From Allostreptomyces psammosilenae (GTDB taxonomy: Bacteria > Actinomycetota > Actinomycetes > Streptomycetales > Streptomycetaceae), in the NCBI RefSeq assembly GCF_013407765.1, contig NZ_JACBZD010000002.1:1126001-1190000 (forward strand): 64,000 nt of DNA, in the 5' to 3' direction. Under the pieces are notes generated by a model. It searched no databases. It was given only the letters and a program-made list of their open reading frames with translations, and was not told the origin of the DNA. The stretch's first letter is position 1. Every line of letters begins with the position of its first letter. The translations under genes were made by a program, and so were the position numbers. This document shows positions 19,190-29,517 of the stretch, piece by piece.

Positions 19190-19608
19190 TGGGGGAGCAC
19201 CTCACTCGGCGTGGGTGGCAGGGAAGGGATGGCGGGGGCGGTGGGCGGCCTGCGGCGTCGGGCAGCGAGAGCTACCAGGGGTGATGATACGAACTCCGAC
19301 GGTTGTGCCACTCGTCGGGCACCCCTGCCTGCCGGTTCTCGGGGACCCGTATGGACGCGCCCGAACGGGTCGCGCCAACACGGGTGGGCCCTCGCACCGG
19401 TGCGTCGTCGTGTCTTGTGCTGGACGGGCGAGGAGGAAGAACGCGGGGAAGAGGCCGGCTATCCGGGGAGAGCCGGTCCCTGGCGCTTGGTCCTCCGTCA
19501 TTGCGGACGCGGTGGCGACGCGAGGTAGTTCCCCGCCCCGGGTATTCCGGCAACCTCCGACGCTGTCCTGCGGCCAGACGGGTGGCGGCCGTCGGCCAGG
19601 ACAGCCGG
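19190..19608. other. Intergenic interval between PAP2 gene and ABC ATPase gene
   Basis: About 420 bp separating two minus-strand genes. Possible reading frames in it have no recognisable motifs and no convincing ribosome site. GACCCGT (19344-19350) and ACGGGTC (19365-19371) form a weak 7-bp stem. The stretch probably carries the promoter of the ABC pair, but no clear -35/-10 pair stands out. Confidence 0.3.
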
Positions 19609-20622
19609 TCAGTCGTCCGGGGAGGGCGCGCGTCGAAGCAGGACGGCGGCGATGACGCACAACACCGCTCCGGTCAGGAGCCATGCGCCGAGCACGTCCA
19701 GTGCCCAGTGGTAGCCGCACCACACCAGGGCGGCGCCCACTGCCACATTGACGCTTCCCGCCGCCGACACCAGGACGACGACCACGCAACGTCGCGTGAG
19801 CAGGCGGCAGGCCACAGGGACGACGACGGCCCCGCCCCAGCACAGCAGGGCGGTGGCGGCGTGGCCGGAGGGGAAGAAACCGCTGTCGGCTTCCGCGAAC
19901 GGGAACTCCGGCGGCGGACGCCGCCCGAGGGCCGCCTTCAGGACCGCCACCGAGCTCACCACGACGACACTGGCGATGGCCACCGTGACGACGGGGAGCA
20001 ACGCCGACGCCATGCCGCTCGGCGTGTCGGTTACCCGTGGGAGCGCGTTGCCCTTGCGGTCGCTGCGCCGTTGGGTCGCGTGGGCGGTCAGCAGTACCGC
20101 GAGCGCGAGTACCGGGCCGGCGACGAGTGGACTGCCGAGGTCCGCCAGGAACTCCGCCAGGGGAGTGAGGCCGGGGTTGTCGTCGGCGAGCCGGAGGGCG
20201 GATTCGGTGACGGACGAGTCGAAGGCGCGTCCGTGATTGGGCAGGGGCCCCTCTCCGAGTACCAGCCAGGCGCATGCGGCAAGCAGGACGAGCAGCGCCA
20301 CGGCGAGGGCCCCATGGAGGGGACGCAGGACCGAGGTCCGCCGGGGGCGTGGGGTGAGTGGATGGCGATCGGTGGATTGGCGCCGTCCGGAGACCGGGGG
20401 GGTGGTCTCCGGACGGCTTCCAGTACGGCCCAGGCGCCGGGGGGCGTGGCGCTCCTGAGGGCCGTCAGGCCCGTCCTCACCCGGTGGCAGGCCGGGGGCG
20501 GGCCGGAGCCGCGGCCGCGTCCCGGCGGGGTCAGCACCAGGGAGCCGCGGAGTCCCAGATGGTTCGGGCTGCTCGGCGTAACGTTTCCGCCCGCCGGGCC
20601 GCCTCAGGGACTGCCTGTCCAT
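19609..20622 (-). CDS. PAP2 (phosphatidic acid phosphatase) family membrane protein
   Basis: A 337-residue membrane protein with about six predicted helices after a hydrophilic, Arg/Pro-rich N-terminal region of about 95 residues. PAP2 motif 1 is KAALGRRPP, motif 2 is FPSGHAATA and motif 3 is CGYHWALDVLG (H-x3-D). The arginine that normally lies six residues before the motif-3 histidine is replaced by leucine. Family members dephosphorylate lipid phosphates such as phosphatidate or undecaprenyl pyrophosphate. ATG at 20622 has GGAGG six bases upstream. It is divergent from the VirD4-like gene. Confidence 0.85.
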   Translation of the reverse strand: MDRQSLRRPGGRKRYAEQPEPSGTPRLPGADPAGTRPRLRPAPGLPPGEDGPDGPQERHAPRRLGRTGSRPETTPPVSGRRQSTDRHPLTPRPRRTSVLRPLHGALAVALLVLLAACAWLVLGEGPLPNHGRAFDSSVTESALRLADDNPGLTPLAEFLADLGSPLVAGPVLALAVLLTAHATQRRSDRKGNALPRVTDTPSGMASALLPVVTVAIASVVVVSSVAVLKAALGRRPPPEFPFAEADSGFFPSGHAATALLCWGGAVVVPVACRLLTRRCVVVVLVSAAGSVNVAVGAALVWCGYHWALDVLGAWLLTGAVLCVIAAVLLRRAPSPDD

Positions 20623-21069
20623 CACTCGCCTCCGAACGTACGTCACGCCGAGTACGCTGTCTGCCCCTGCTACGGCACGCCCACCAACTCTGCACTGGAT
20701 CTCCACGAATCCGTCCACGACCCACCGGCGGTCAGCTGGGGGGCGACGATGCCGGGCACGCGCGGTCCAAGACTCTGCCCTGCTGCCTCCAGGGCCTCAC
20801 CGCGCGGGCGCCCTCACGGAGGGCGGGCCGGGCGGGCCCGAACGGCCCCCGCTGGGCCGCACGCCGGTCCCGCCCATGCTGCACGCACCGCCCCATCGCG
20901 CCGCCCGCGGGCCGGTAGGGCCGAGGGGCATTTCTTATCACCGGAAAACCGAACGGCCTGCCACGGCAGCGTCACGCGCGGCCGTACCATCAGGCCGACG
21001 GCAGGGTACGGGACGGCGTCTCAAGGCCCCGTGCGGCAGGGCGGGCGGGCGCGACGACGGGGAGCGGAC
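20623..21069. other. Divergent intergenic region between PAP2 and VirD4-like genes
   Basis: About 447 bp without a supported gene. TACCAT and TACGGG elements near 20995-21020 could belong to a plus-strand promoter, but no matching -35 box is evident. Nothing else stands out. Confidence 0.3.
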
Positions 21070-23562
21070 ATGGCAGGCGAGGACGGCTCGGCACGGCAGC
21101 GCACCTTCCGTCCACCGAGCGATGCGCCACCGTACCCGGAAGGACGCCCCGTCGGCTCCCCGGTGGCGCCCTTCCCCGGCCAGTCCTCCGACGGCGCGGT
21201 GACCCCCAACCGGGTGGCTGCCTCCCCGGCTGCGGACGCTCTCGTCCGCTGGTGGACCGCTCCCAGGCCGGAGGTTCCGCCCGGTGTGCACCCGCTCGGC
21301 CACCGCCCCAGGCGTCGCCCCACGCACTCGCCCGCGGAACGCCGGGGCATCCTGTGGCGATTCCTGTTCAGCCTGCTCGGGCTCTGGGCCGCCTGGCTGT
21401 ATCTGATCCGATGGGAGATCGAACTGCTGGTACGGGTGCTGCCGGACTCCTGGCTGGTCTCCGGCAGCACCACCGTGGACCTGGTCCGGAACGGGAACGC
21501 CGTCGCCTTCCTGCTCCTTCTGATGCTGATCGCCGCCCCCGTCGGGCGGTGGGCGGACGTGGCACGCCTGTGGGTCGTCCCGGCGCTGCGCCGCCTGGTC
21601 TCCGCGCCGCCCGGCGGCCCCACGGCGGGACGGGGGAGCGATGGCGGGGCCATCCCCCGGGAGGCGGTCGGCACGGGACACGACGGCGATCCCGGAGCCC
21701 TGCTGTGGCCCCGGCTGAGCGGGGGCGGATACGGCGAGGAGGGGCGACTCGCCGCCCACCGACTCGCGCAGGACCTTCTCGCGGGGAACCTCACCGAGGT
21801 GGACCTCGCCCGGCTGGAGCGCGCCTTCCCCAGCGCGGCGCCGAAGGGCGAGGAGCGCCACGCCCTGCACCTTCCCCCGGCGGATGGTGCGGCGGCACTG
21901 GCCGGGGTCGCCCGATGGGGGGCCGCGGCCCTTCCCCCGGCGGACCGACCGCGGGAACTCACCCACCGGGTGACCGTACCGGAGGACCACGACCTGCGGA
22001 CCGGCCGGATCCGCCTGGGCAGCGTCGTCGACAACCGCCGCAATCCCTTCGAGCAACGAGGCGCCGGGTTCGCCCTCGATCCGGGCGCGCTGTCCACCGG
22101 CCTGCTGGTGCTCGGACCACTGGAGGGACCACGCCGCTCCATGCCGACGGGGCGCGCCGTCGTGGTCCGGTTGGTGGAGGCGCTCTGCCGCCAGGCGCTC
22201 GCCGGGGACGGCCGTGTGGTGGTGGTCGGCGGCCCGGGGGGCCTGGTTCCTGAGCCCGCCGCCGCACCCTGGCCGGGCGTCGGGAGCCTGCCCGGCGGGC
22301 GGGGTGAGGTGGACCTCGGGTGGTTCGATGTCGTCATCGATCCGGCCGACCGCTCCTGCGCGTGGGCGATCGACCCCTACGGCCCTGTCGCGGAGCCGGG
22401 AGCCTCCGCGGAACGCCTCGCCGAGGCCCTGCTGGGGAACCGGGTCCCCAGCGAGCGCCTGCAGAACGCCGGCCTGGTGCTGCGGCAACTGCTGGACGCC
22501 TGCCAGCTCGCCTGGAACCGGTTCCCGTCGCTGCACGAACTGCGCTTGCTGCTCACACCGGGCCCCGCGGTCCCGTCCGGTCCCGGCCACAGGGAGCCGC
22601 CGGCCGCCGGCACCCTCCGCTCCGGTGCCGGCGTCCCGGGAACGGACGGAGACCTCCTGGAGCGCCTCGAGGGGGACCTTCGTGCCGCGCAGGCCGATCC
22701 GGCCGAGATCCGGGCCATCCTGACCGACCTGGCGATGCGCCGGCGCGCCGCGGCGTTCGCCGACGACGTGGGGGCACTGCTCGCCGACCGCCTCGCCCTG
22801 CTCGACCGGCCCGGGCTGGCCGGTTTCCTCACCCACGGCCCGGGCCACGAGGCCGAGCACCAGGCCGACACCGCGGGCGGCGCGCCCAGGCGACCGTGGA
22901 CGCCGGGCGCGCCGGACGGGCCCGCCCGTGTGCTGGTTCGCCTGCCCGAGCACACCCACGCCCAGGCCAGCGAGATCCTGCGTCGGCTGATCGCGTCGCA
23001 GTTCGCCGCTGCCGTCACGGTGCCGCGAGGCGGGCCGGCCGGGGGTTCCACCGCCGCCCCCGGTGACTTCAACCATCTGGTCCTCGACGACGCCGCGTCG
23101 GCCGTCGGCCCGCTGCTGCTGCGGCAGATGCCTCGCCTCCGCCACGCGGGGGCGGGCACCGTGTTCCTCGTCCGCCACATGGCTGACCTGCCGGAGGCCC
23201 TGGCCGACACCCTGCTGGCCTCCACCGGCTGCCGGATGGCCCTCCCAGGCATCACCCCCGGGGACGCGGAGCGACTGGCGGCGCTGTGGGGCACCGGCCC
23301 CGTGGAGGAGCGGTCGATCACCTCCACGGCCGACACCTCCGGCGGCGTCGTCCGGCGCTCCCTGCGTGGTTTGTGGAGCCTGCTCACCGGCGCGCCCGCC
23401 ACTCGGCGCAGCGTGACCGTGCGCACGGTGCGGCGCGAGCTGTTCTCCGCCGCCGAACTGGCGCATGAGCTGGTGCCCGGTTACCTGGTCTGTTCGGTTT
23501 CCGACGCAGATGGTCGCCGGGTGCGGCCGATGGCGGTGCGTGTCTCCGGCGGCGACGACTGA
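21070..23562 (+). CDS. VirD4/TraG-like membrane protein with degenerate ATPase motifs
   Basis: An 830-residue protein. A hydrophilic N-terminus (1-95) leads to two membrane helices (about 100-120 and 140-160). A long soluble region follows in which VLGPLEGPRRS occupies the place of a Walker A loop (GPTGSGKT in true VirD4 proteins). The C-terminal 200 residues resemble the end of TraG/VirD4 coupling proteins: ILRRLIASQFAAAV, then HLVLDDAAS in the Walker B position, then an SDRxT-like stretch. The P-loop lysine and the Walker B glutamate are missing. ATG at 21070 is preceded by GGGGAG. The gene stands alone, not next to conjugation genes, and its function is unknown. Confidence 0.65.
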   Translation: MAGEDGSARQRTFRPPSDAPPYPEGRPVGSPVAPFPGQSSDGAVTPNRVAASPAADALVRWWTAPRPEVPPGVHPLGHRPRRRPTHSPAERRGILWRFLFSLLGLWAAWLYLIRWEIELLVRVLPDSWLVSGSTTVDLVRNGNAVAFLLLLMLIAAPVGRWADVARLWVVPALRRLVSAPPGGPTAGRGSDGGAIPREAVGTGHDGDPGALLWPRLSGGGYGEEGRLAAHRLAQDLLAGNLTEVDLARLERAFPSAAPKGEERHALHLPPADGAAALAGVARWGAAALPPADRPRELTHRVTVPEDHDLRTGRIRLGSVVDNRRNPFEQRGAGFALDPGALSTGLLVLGPLEGPRRSMPTGRAVVVRLVEALCRQALAGDGRVVVVGGPGGLVPEPAAAPWPGVGSLPGGRGEVDLGWFDVVIDPADRSCAWAIDPYGPVAEPGASAERLAEALLGNRVPSERLQNAGLVLRQLLDACQLAWNRFPSLHELRLLLTPGPAVPSGPGHREPPAAGTLRSGAGVPGTDGDLLERLEGDLRAAQADPAEIRAILTDLAMRRRAAAFADDVGALLADRLALLDRPGLAGFLTHGPGHEAEHQADTAGGAPRRPWTPGAPDGPARVLVRLPEHTHAQASEILRRLIASQFAAAVTVPRGGPAGGSTAAPGDFNHLVLDDAASAVGPLLLRQMPRLRHAGAGTVFLVRHMADLPEALADTLLASTGCRMALPGITPGDAERLAALWGTGPVEERSITSTADTSGGVVRRSLRGLWSLLTGAPATRRSVTVRTVRRELFSAAELAHELVPGYLVCSVSDADGRRVRPMAVRVSGGDD

Positions 23563-23826
23563 CGCCGGGCTCGCCGGGCGCCGGGGCCCGAGGGTGCGAG
23601 CGGCGTGGGACGGGCGGGGCGGGGATGGCGTGAGGGGCGGTGCGGCGCCCTTCCCGGCGTTCTCGAGAAGAGGGCTCCCGGGCCTGGGGGCGGGGAGCGC
23701 CGCCGCCAGCCCTGAGAGGGGGCATCGGGGGGAGGCCGGCGCGTGACCGTCGCGGGGGTGGCGTCGCTTCGGCCTTTCCTCGTGGTGCGGTGCGGGCGCC
23801 CCGTACGCAGGCGCAAGAATGGAGCA

Positions 23827-25095
23827 ATGGACAGCCTCGCCGACCCGCATCTGCGTTTCGATCCGCACGGCCCAGCCGGTCCCCCGGGAACCGATCCCCG
23901 CGAGCTGGTGATCCTCGGCTCCACCGGTTCCATCGGCACCCAGGCCCTCGACGTGGTCCGTCGTAATCCGCACCGCTTCCGCGTGGTGGCCCTCAGCGCC
24001 GGGGGCGGCCGCGTCGAACTGCTCGCCCGGCAGGCCCTCGAGTTCCGCGTGGAGCAGGTGGCGGTCAGCGATCCGGCCGCCGAAGGGCCGCTGCGGGAGG
24101 CGCTGCGGGCCGTGGCGCAGGCCGAGGGCGGCTCCCACTCGGTTCCCGAGGTGCTCGCGGGCCCGGGCGCCGCGGCGGAGCTGGCGGCTCGCCCCTGCCA
24201 CTCCGTCCTCAACGGCATCACCGGCTCCATCGGGCTGGAACCGACCCTCGCCGCCCTGCGCGCCGGCCGCGTCCTGGTCCTGGCGAACAAGGAATCCCTG
24301 ATCGTCGGCGGGCCGCTGGTCCGCGAGGTGGCCCGGCCCGGCCAGATCGTCCCCGTCGACTCGGAGCACTCCGCGCTCTTCCAGTGCCTCCTCGGCGGCG
24401 CCCGCCGGGAGGTGCGCCGGCTGGTCGTCACCGCCAGCGGTGGGCCCTTCCGCGGCCGCGGGCGCGCCGAACTGGCCGAGGTGACGCCCGAGCAGGCGCT
24501 CGCCCACCCCACCTGGGACATGGGCCCCGTCGTCACGGTGAACTCGGCCACCCTGGTCAACAAGGGCCTGGAGGTCATCGAGGCGCACCTGCTCTTCGAC
24601 ATCCCGTTCGACCGCATCGAGGTCGTCGTCCACCCGCAGTCCGTCATCCACTCGATGGTGGAGTTCACCGACGGCTCCACCCTGGCCCAGGCCAGCCCGC
24701 CGGACATGCGGCTGCCCATCTCCCTCGGCCTCGGGTGGCCGGACCGGGTTCCCGACGCGGCCCCGGCCTGTGACTGGACCAAGGCCGCCACCTGGGAGTT
24801 CCTGCCGCTGGACACGGAGGCCTTTCCGTCCGTGGCGCTGGCCCGGAAGGTGGGCGCGCTCGGCGGGACCCACCCCGCCGTCTTCAACGCCGCCAACGAG
24901 GAGTGCGTCGCGGCCTTCCTCGCGGGGCGGCTACGCTTCACCGGCATCGTGGACACCGTCGCCGAGGTCGTCGAGCAGCACGGCGCCGGCCACGGCACGT
25001 CCGGCGGCCGGCTCACGGTCGCGGACGTCCTGGAGGCGGAGACCTGGGCGCGCGACCGCGCGCGCAAGCTCATCGAGGCCGCCGGTGCTCGCTGA
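23827..25095 (+). CDS. dxr: 1-deoxy-D-xylulose-5-phosphate reductoisomerase
   Basis: A 422-residue DXR, second enzyme of the MEP isoprenoid pathway, making 2-C-methyl-D-erythritol 4-phosphate with NADPH. The NADPH-binding loop is [10 protein letters not shown] (about residues 30-39). [11 protein letters not shown] and [10 protein letters not shown] carry the metal and substrate ligands, and VTASGGPFR is the mobile-loop region. ATG at 23827 matches the typical actinomycete N-terminus (SLADPHL). The neighbour ispG belongs to the same pathway, with the protease gene rip between them. Confidence 0.95.
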   Translation: MDSLADPHLRFDPHGPAGPPGTDPRELVILGSTGSIGTQALDVVRRNPHRFRVVALSAGGGRVELLARQALEFRVEQVAVSDPAAEGPLREALRAVAQAEGGSHSVPEVLAGPGAAAELAARPCHSVLNGITGSIGLEPTLAALRAGRVLVLANKESLIVGGPLVREVARPGQIVPVDSEHSALFQCLLGGARREVRRLVVTASGGPFRGRGRAELAEVTPEQALAHPTWDMGPVVTVNSATLVNKGLEVIEAHLLFDIPFDRIEVVVHPQSVIHSMVEFTDGSTLAQASPPDMRLPISLGLGWPDRVPDAAPACDWTKAATWEFLPLDTEAFPSVALARKVGALGGTHPAVFNAANEECVAAFLAGRLRFTGIVDTVAEVVEQHGAGHGTSGGRLTVADVLEAETWARDRARKLIEAAGAR

Positions 25096-25131
25096 CCCCG
25101 CCCCCCGTGCCCTGACAGGAGGCTCCAGGCG

Positions 25132-26433
25132 ATGACCGCCCTCATGACCATCCTCGGCATCCTGGTGTTCGTGGTCGGCCTGCTGTTCTCGATCGCCTGG
25201 CACGAGCTCGGCCACTTCAGCACCGCGAAGCTGTTCAAGGTCCGCGTCCCGCAGTTCATGGTGGGCTTCGGGCCCACCCTCTTCTCCCGACGGGTCGGCG
25301 AGACCGAGTACGGCATCAAGGCCATCCCGCTCGGCGGGTACATCCGCATGATCGGCATGTTCCCGCCGGGGGACGACGGCCGCGTCGAGGCCCGCAGCAC
25401 CTCCCCGTGGCGCGGCATGATCGAGGACGCCCGCAGCGCCGCCTACGAGGAGCTGGAGCCGGGGGACGAGAAGCGCCTGTTCTACACGCGCAAGCCGTGG
25501 CAGCGCGTCATCGTGATGTTCGCCGGCCCCTTCATGAACCTCATCCTGGCCGTGGTGCTCTTCGCCGGCCTGATGATGGGGTTCGGCTGGAACATGACGA
25601 CGACCACAGTGGCGTCCGTCGCCGACTGTGTCGTCCCGGCCACGGCTACCACCGACACCTGCCCCGACGGCGCCCCCGACACCCCGGCGGAGGCGGCCGG
25701 GCTGAGGGCCGGCGACCGGATCGTCTCCTTCCAGGGCACGCGGGTGGAGACCTGGCAGCAACTCCAGGGCCTCATCCGCACCACCACCGGGCCGGCCACG
25801 CTGGAGGTCGAGCGGGGTGGCGAGACCGTCACCCTGCACGCCGACCTGATCGAGAACCAGGTGACCCGGCTCGACGGCGACGGCGAGTACGTCCCGGGCG
25901 AGACGGAGACGGCGGGCTTCCTCGGCTTCACCCCGGCGAACGGCATCGTGCGGCAGACGCCCGCGCAGACCGTGGAGCGGATGGGCGACCTGATGGTCGA
26001 CGGCGTGGAGTCGTTGATAGCCCTGCCGTCGCGGATCCCCGACCTGTGGAACGCGGCCTTCCTCGGCGCCGAGCGTGAGCCGGACTCGCCGGTGGGTGTC
26101 GTGGGCGCCGCCAGGGTCGGCGGGGAGGTCTTCACCCTCGACGTGCCGGCCTCGCAGCGGATCGCCACCATGGTGATGCTGGTGGCCGGTTTCAACCTGT
26201 CCCTGTTCCTGTTCAACATGCTGCCGCTGCTGCCGCTGGACGGCGGGCACATCGCCGGGGCCCTGTGGGAGTCGGTGCGCCGGCACACAGCCCGCCTCCT
26301 GCGCCGTCCCGACCCGGGCCCGTTCGACGTGGCGAAGATGATGCCGGTGGCCTACGTGGTGTCCGGCATCTTCATCTGCTTCACGCTGCTGGTGCTGATC
26401 GCCGACGTGGTCAACCCGGTGCGCCTGATCTAG
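25132..26433 (+). CDS. Site-2 protease family membrane metalloprotease (RseP/Rip1-like)
   Basis: A 433-residue M50 protease with the zinc motif HELGH at residues 24-28 inside the first membrane helix. A PDZ domain (about 170-270) is recognised by [15 protein letters not shown]. The third metal ligand is in the LLPLDGGHI segment of a late helix. These enzymes cut membrane-anchored anti-sigma factors within the membrane; mycobacterial Rip1 does this for several sigma factors. It sits between dxr and ispG, a conserved actinobacterial arrangement, 36 bp after dxr. Confidence 0.93.
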   Translation: MTALMTILGILVFVVGLLFSIAWHELGHFSTAKLFKVRVPQFMVGFGPTLFSRRVGETEYGIKAIPLGGYIRMIGMFPPGDDGRVEARSTSPWRGMIEDARSAAYEELEPGDEKRLFYTRKPWQRVIVMFAGPFMNLILAVVLFAGLMMGFGWNMTTTTVASVADCVVPATATTDTCPDGAPDTPAEAAGLRAGDRIVSFQGTRVETWQQLQGLIRTTTGPATLEVERGGETVTLHADLIENQVTRLDGDGEYVPGETETAGFLGFTPANGIVRQTPAQTVERMGDLMVDGVESLIALPSRIPDLWNAAFLGAEREPDSPVGVVGAARVGGEVFTLDVPASQRIATMVMLVAGFNLSLFLFNMLPLLPLDGGHIAGALWESVRRHTARLLRRPDPGPFDVAKMMPVAYVVSGIFICFTLLVLIADVVNPVRLI

Positions 26434-26655
26434 GCGGCGGCGGGGCGTCCCGTGAGCCTTCCGCGGGCCCTCCAGGGGGCCGCGGGGCGCCCGCCGGGGG
26501 TCCGGTCCGCGTGACGGCACCGGATCCCGCGGAAGCGACGGGCCGTTGGCTCCGGGTTCCCCGGGTGCCGTACCGTTGCCTTCCAGGTGCCCCACGCGCC
26601 GAGCGCCGCCGGCACCCTCCACACAGCACCTCACTTGGGGAAGTCGGACACACAC

Positions 26656-27813
26656 ATGACCGCCATCTCGCTCGGAATGCCCTCCGTGCCGACCAAGCCG
26701 CTCGCCGAACGCCGCAAGTCGCGGCAGATCATGGTCGGGAACGTGCCGGTGGGCGGAGACGCTCCGGTGTCGGTGCAGTCCATGACCACCACCGTGACGG
26801 CGGACATCAACGCCACGCTGCAGCAGATCGCCGAGCTGACCGCCTCGGGCTGCCAGATCGTGCGCGTCGCCGTGCCCAGTGCCGACGACGCCGAGGCGCT
26901 GCCGATCATCGCGAAGAAGTCCCAGATCCCGGTCATCGCCGACATCCACTTCCAGCCCAAGTACGTCTTCGCGGCGATCGACGCCGGTTGCGCGGCGGTC
27001 CGCGTCAACCCCGGCAACATCAAGCAGTTCGACGACAAGGTGAAGGAGATCGCCAAGGCGGCCTCCGACGCCGGCACCCCCATCCGGATCGGCGTGAACG
27101 CCGGCTCCCTGGACCGCCGCCTGCTCGCCAAGTACGGCAGGGCGACCCCGGAGGCGCTCGTGGAGTCGGCGCTGTGGGAGTGCTCGCTCTTCGAGGAGCA
27201 CGGCTTCCGGGACATCAAGATCTCGGTCAAGCACAACGACCCCGTGGTCATGATCCAGGCCTACCGCCAGCTCGCCGCGGCCTGCGACTACCCGCTGCAC
27301 CTGGGCGTCACCGAGGCCGGTCCGGCGTTCCAGGGCACGATCAAGTCGGCGGTCGCCTTCGGGGCACTGCTGGCCGAGGGCATCGGTGACACCATCCGGG
27401 TCTCCCTGTCGGCGCCGCCGGCCGAGGAGGTCAAGGTGGGGACGCAGATCCTGGAGTCGCTGGGGCTGCGCGAGCGCGGCCTGGAGATCGTCTCCTGCCC
27501 CTCTTGCGGGCGCGCCCAGGTGGACGTCTACAAGCTCGCGGAGGAGGTCACCGCCGGTCTGGAGGGCATGGAGGTGCCCCTGCGGGTCGCGGTGATGGGC
27601 TGTGTCGTCAACGGCCCGGGCGAGGCCCGTGAGGCCGACCTCGGCGTGGCCTCCGGCAACGGCAAGGGCCAGATCTTCGTCAAGGGCGAGGTCATCAAGA
27701 CCGTCCCCGAGTCGAAGATCGTCGAGACCCTGATCGAGGAGGCGATGAAGATCGCCGAGGAGATGCAGGAGAGCGGCACGGCGTCCGGCGAGCCGGTCGT
27801 CTCGGTGGGCTGA
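26656..27813 (+). CDS. ispG: 4-hydroxy-3-methylbut-2-enyl-diphosphate synthase
   Basis: A 385-residue flavodoxin/ferredoxin-dependent IspG (GcpE), converting MEcPP to HMBPP late in the MEP pathway. The 4Fe-4S ligands are the two cysteines in SCPSCGRAQ and the one in [11 protein letters not shown]. The barrel domain shows [17 protein letters not shown] and RVNPGNI. ATG at 26656 ([14 protein letters not shown]) matches streptomycete homologues from memory. TTGGCT (26546-26551) and TACCGT (26571-26576) may form a promoter. A hairpin follows at 27827-27851. Confidence 0.96.
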   Translation: MTAISLGMPSVPTKPLAERRKSRQIMVGNVPVGGDAPVSVQSMTTTVTADINATLQQIAELTASGCQIVRVAVPSADDAEALPIIAKKSQIPVIADIHFQPKYVFAAIDAGCAAVRVNPGNIKQFDDKVKEIAKAASDAGTPIRIGVNAGSLDRRLLAKYGRATPEALVESALWECSLFEEHGFRDIKISVKHNDPVVMIQAYRQLAAACDYPLHLGVTEAGPAFQGTIKSAVAFGALLAEGIGDTIRVSLSAPPAEEVKVGTQILESLGLRERGLEIVSCPSCGRAQVDVYKLAEEVTAGLEGMEVPLRVAVMGCVVNGPGEAREADLGVASGNGKGQIFVKGEVIKTVPESKIVETLIEEAMKIAEEMQESGTASGEPVVSVG

Positions 27814-27826
27814 CACCCGCCGGGCG

Positions 27827-27851
27827 CCGGGCGGGGATGTTCCCCGCCCGG
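27827..27851 (+). terminator. Hairpin terminator after ispG
   Basis: CCGGGCGGGGA (27827-27837) and TCCCCGCCCGG (27841-27851) form an 11-bp perfect stem with a TGT loop, 14 bases after the ispG stop. It lies only 20 bases before the next gene. Confidence 0.7.
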
Positions 27852-27871
27852 GGTGTGGGCGCGATGAGGAC

Positions 27872-28765
27872 GTGACGGAGCAGGCGACGGAGACGGTGAC
27901 GGTGACGGTTCTGGGACCGGCGAACGCGAGCACGGCGAGGGTCCTGGAGCCCGGCGACCTCGACGCCGCCCTCCGGGTCCTCGCCCGGGACCCGGTCACC
28001 AACGCCTTCGTGGCCTCCCGGGTGCGCGCCGCCGGGCTCGACCCGTGGCGGCTCGGCGGCGAGATGTGGGGCTGGTTCGAGCGGGGCGAGCTGGTCTCGA
28101 TGTGCTACTCCGGGGCCAACCTGATGCTGATCGGAGCCGGCGAGGAGGCGGTCCGCTCGTTCGCCGAGCGGGCCCGCCGGCAGGGGCGGCGCTGCTCGTC
28201 CATCGTCGGCCCCGCCGGCCCCACCGCCATGCTGTGGGCGCTGCTGGAGCCGCACTGGGGTCCGGCTCGGGAGATACGTTCCTGCCAGCCGGTGATGGCG
28301 ACCAGCGAGCCGTCCGAACGGGTGGCGCCGGACCCGTTCGTCCGCCGGGTGCGCCGCGAGGAGATCGACGTGGTGCTCCCCGCCTGCGTGCGGATGTTCA
28401 CCGAGGAGGTGGGCGTCTCCCCGCTGGCGGGCGACGGCGGGCTGCTGTACCGGGCACGCGTCGCCGAGCTGATCACCACAGGGCGGGCCTTCGCCCGGAT
28501 CGAGGACGGCGACCAGGTCCTCTTCAAGGCCGAGATCGGTGCCGTGACGGACCGCGTCTGCCAGATACAGGGCGTGTGGGTGCCGCCCGAACACCGCGGC
28601 AAGGGGCTGGCCCGGGCGGGGATGGCCGCGGTCCTGGAGTACGCGCTGCGCGAGGTGGCGCCGGTGGCGAGCCTGTACGTCAACGACTTCAACCTCCCCG
28701 CCCGCGCCGCCTACCGCGCGGTCGGGTTCGAGGAGGTCGGCACCTTCATGTCGGTGCTGTTCTGA
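27872..28765 (+). CDS. GNAT family N-acetyltransferase with N-terminal DUF4081-like domain
   Basis: A 297-residue protein. The first half resembles the DUF4081 domain found fused to acetyltransferases in actinobacteria. The second half is a GNAT domain with the acetyl-CoA loop VPPEHRGKGLARAG and the terminal LYVNDFNLPARAAYRAVGF segment. The substrate is unknown. GTG at 27872 is tentative, since the GAGG upstream is only two bases away. Its position directly after ispG is widespread in streptomycetes. Confidence 0.85.
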   Translation: MTEQATETVTVTVLGPANASTARVLEPGDLDAALRVLARDPVTNAFVASRVRAAGLDPWRLGGEMWGWFERGELVSMCYSGANLMLIGAGEEAVRSFAERARRQGRRCSSIVGPAGPTAMLWALLEPHWGPAREIRSCQPVMATSEPSERVAPDPFVRRVRREEIDVVLPACVRMFTEEVGVSPLAGDGGLLYRARVAELITTGRAFARIEDGDQVLFKAEIGAVTDRVCQIQGVWVPPEHRGKGLARAGMAAVLEYALREVAPVASLYVNDFNLPARAAYRAVGFEEVGTFMSVLF

Positions 28766-28852
28766 GCCGCCCCGTCCCTTCCGCCGCTTCCCGCCGGCCG
28801 AGGTGGCGCGGCGGCGCCCGCCGCGCCGCGGACCGCGCTACCGTTCGATCCC

Positions 28853-29434
28853 ATGGGCGATGACGTGACCATCGGACCGTTCGACCTCGCGTGGCGGGCC
28901 GACGAGGCGATCGCGGTGCAGACCGTCGCCTTCGGGCTCGACGCCGAGGAGGCCGCCGTACGGCGCTCCATCGTCGAGCGGCACGCCTTCGCGGCGGGCG
29001 TCCGGGCCCTGGCCGCGGAGACGACGGGAGACGACGGCGTCCGCCGCATGGTGGGCTTCGCCTACGGCATGCCCAACGATCCCGGCCAGTGGTGGTCCAC
29101 CATCATCAGGCCGCACCTGGAGCGGGAGGGCAACGGCCACTGGTTGGACGACGCCTTCGCCGTCACGGAGCTGCACGTCCTGCCGGACTTCCAGCACCGC
29201 GGCATCGGCCGGACGCTCCTGCTCAGCCTGCTCGACGGTGTGGCGCAGCGGCGCGGCATCCTGTCCGCCGTGGACGAGGAGACGCCCGCCCGCCGGCTCT
29301 ACCGCGGCCTCGGCTGGCGGGACCTCGCCCGGCGGGTGCCGTTCCCGGGGACCACGCGGGTGTACGCCGTCATGGGGGTGGAGCTGCCGCTGCGTCCGCC
29401 GCGGCCCCCGGCCCGCGGCGTCGGCGGAGGCTGA
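28853..29434 (+). CDS. GNAT family N-acetyltransferase
   Basis: A 193-residue GNAT protein. The acetyl-CoA binding motif is LPDFQHRGIGRTLL, followed by the beta-bulge region and PARRLYRGLGWRDL. The substrate is unknown. ATG at 28853 has no Shine-Dalgarno; TACCGT at 28839-28844 would place a transcription start at or next to the ATG, so the mRNA may be leaderless. The last residues are Pro/Arg/Gly-rich. It converges on the APH-family gene. Confidence 0.85.
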   Translation: MGDDVTIGPFDLAWRADEAIAVQTVAFGLDAEEAAVRRSIVERHAFAAGVRALAAETTGDDGVRRMVGFAYGMPNDPGQWWSTIIRPHLEREGNGHWLDDAFAVTELHVLPDFQHRGIGRTLLLSLLDGVAQRRGILSAVDEETPARRLYRGLGWRDLARRVPFPGTTRVYAVMGVELPLRPPRPPARGVGGG

Positions 29435-29517
29435 CCCAGGCGGACCCGTCCACCGGGAGTCCGCCAGCGGCGGGGGCGGGGGCGGGGGCGCGGTGCGGCG
29501 ACGGCGGGGCCGGGGGG

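Noticed and set aside
19303-21069. Upstream extension of the VirD4-like frame
   Set aside because: The frame is open but runs antisense through the PAP2 gene, and its translation lacks structure. The ATG at 21070 has a ribosome site.
24931-28002. 1023-codon minus-strand frame over rip, ispG and the GNAT gene
   Set aside because: It is a shadow of three confidently identified plus-strand genes.
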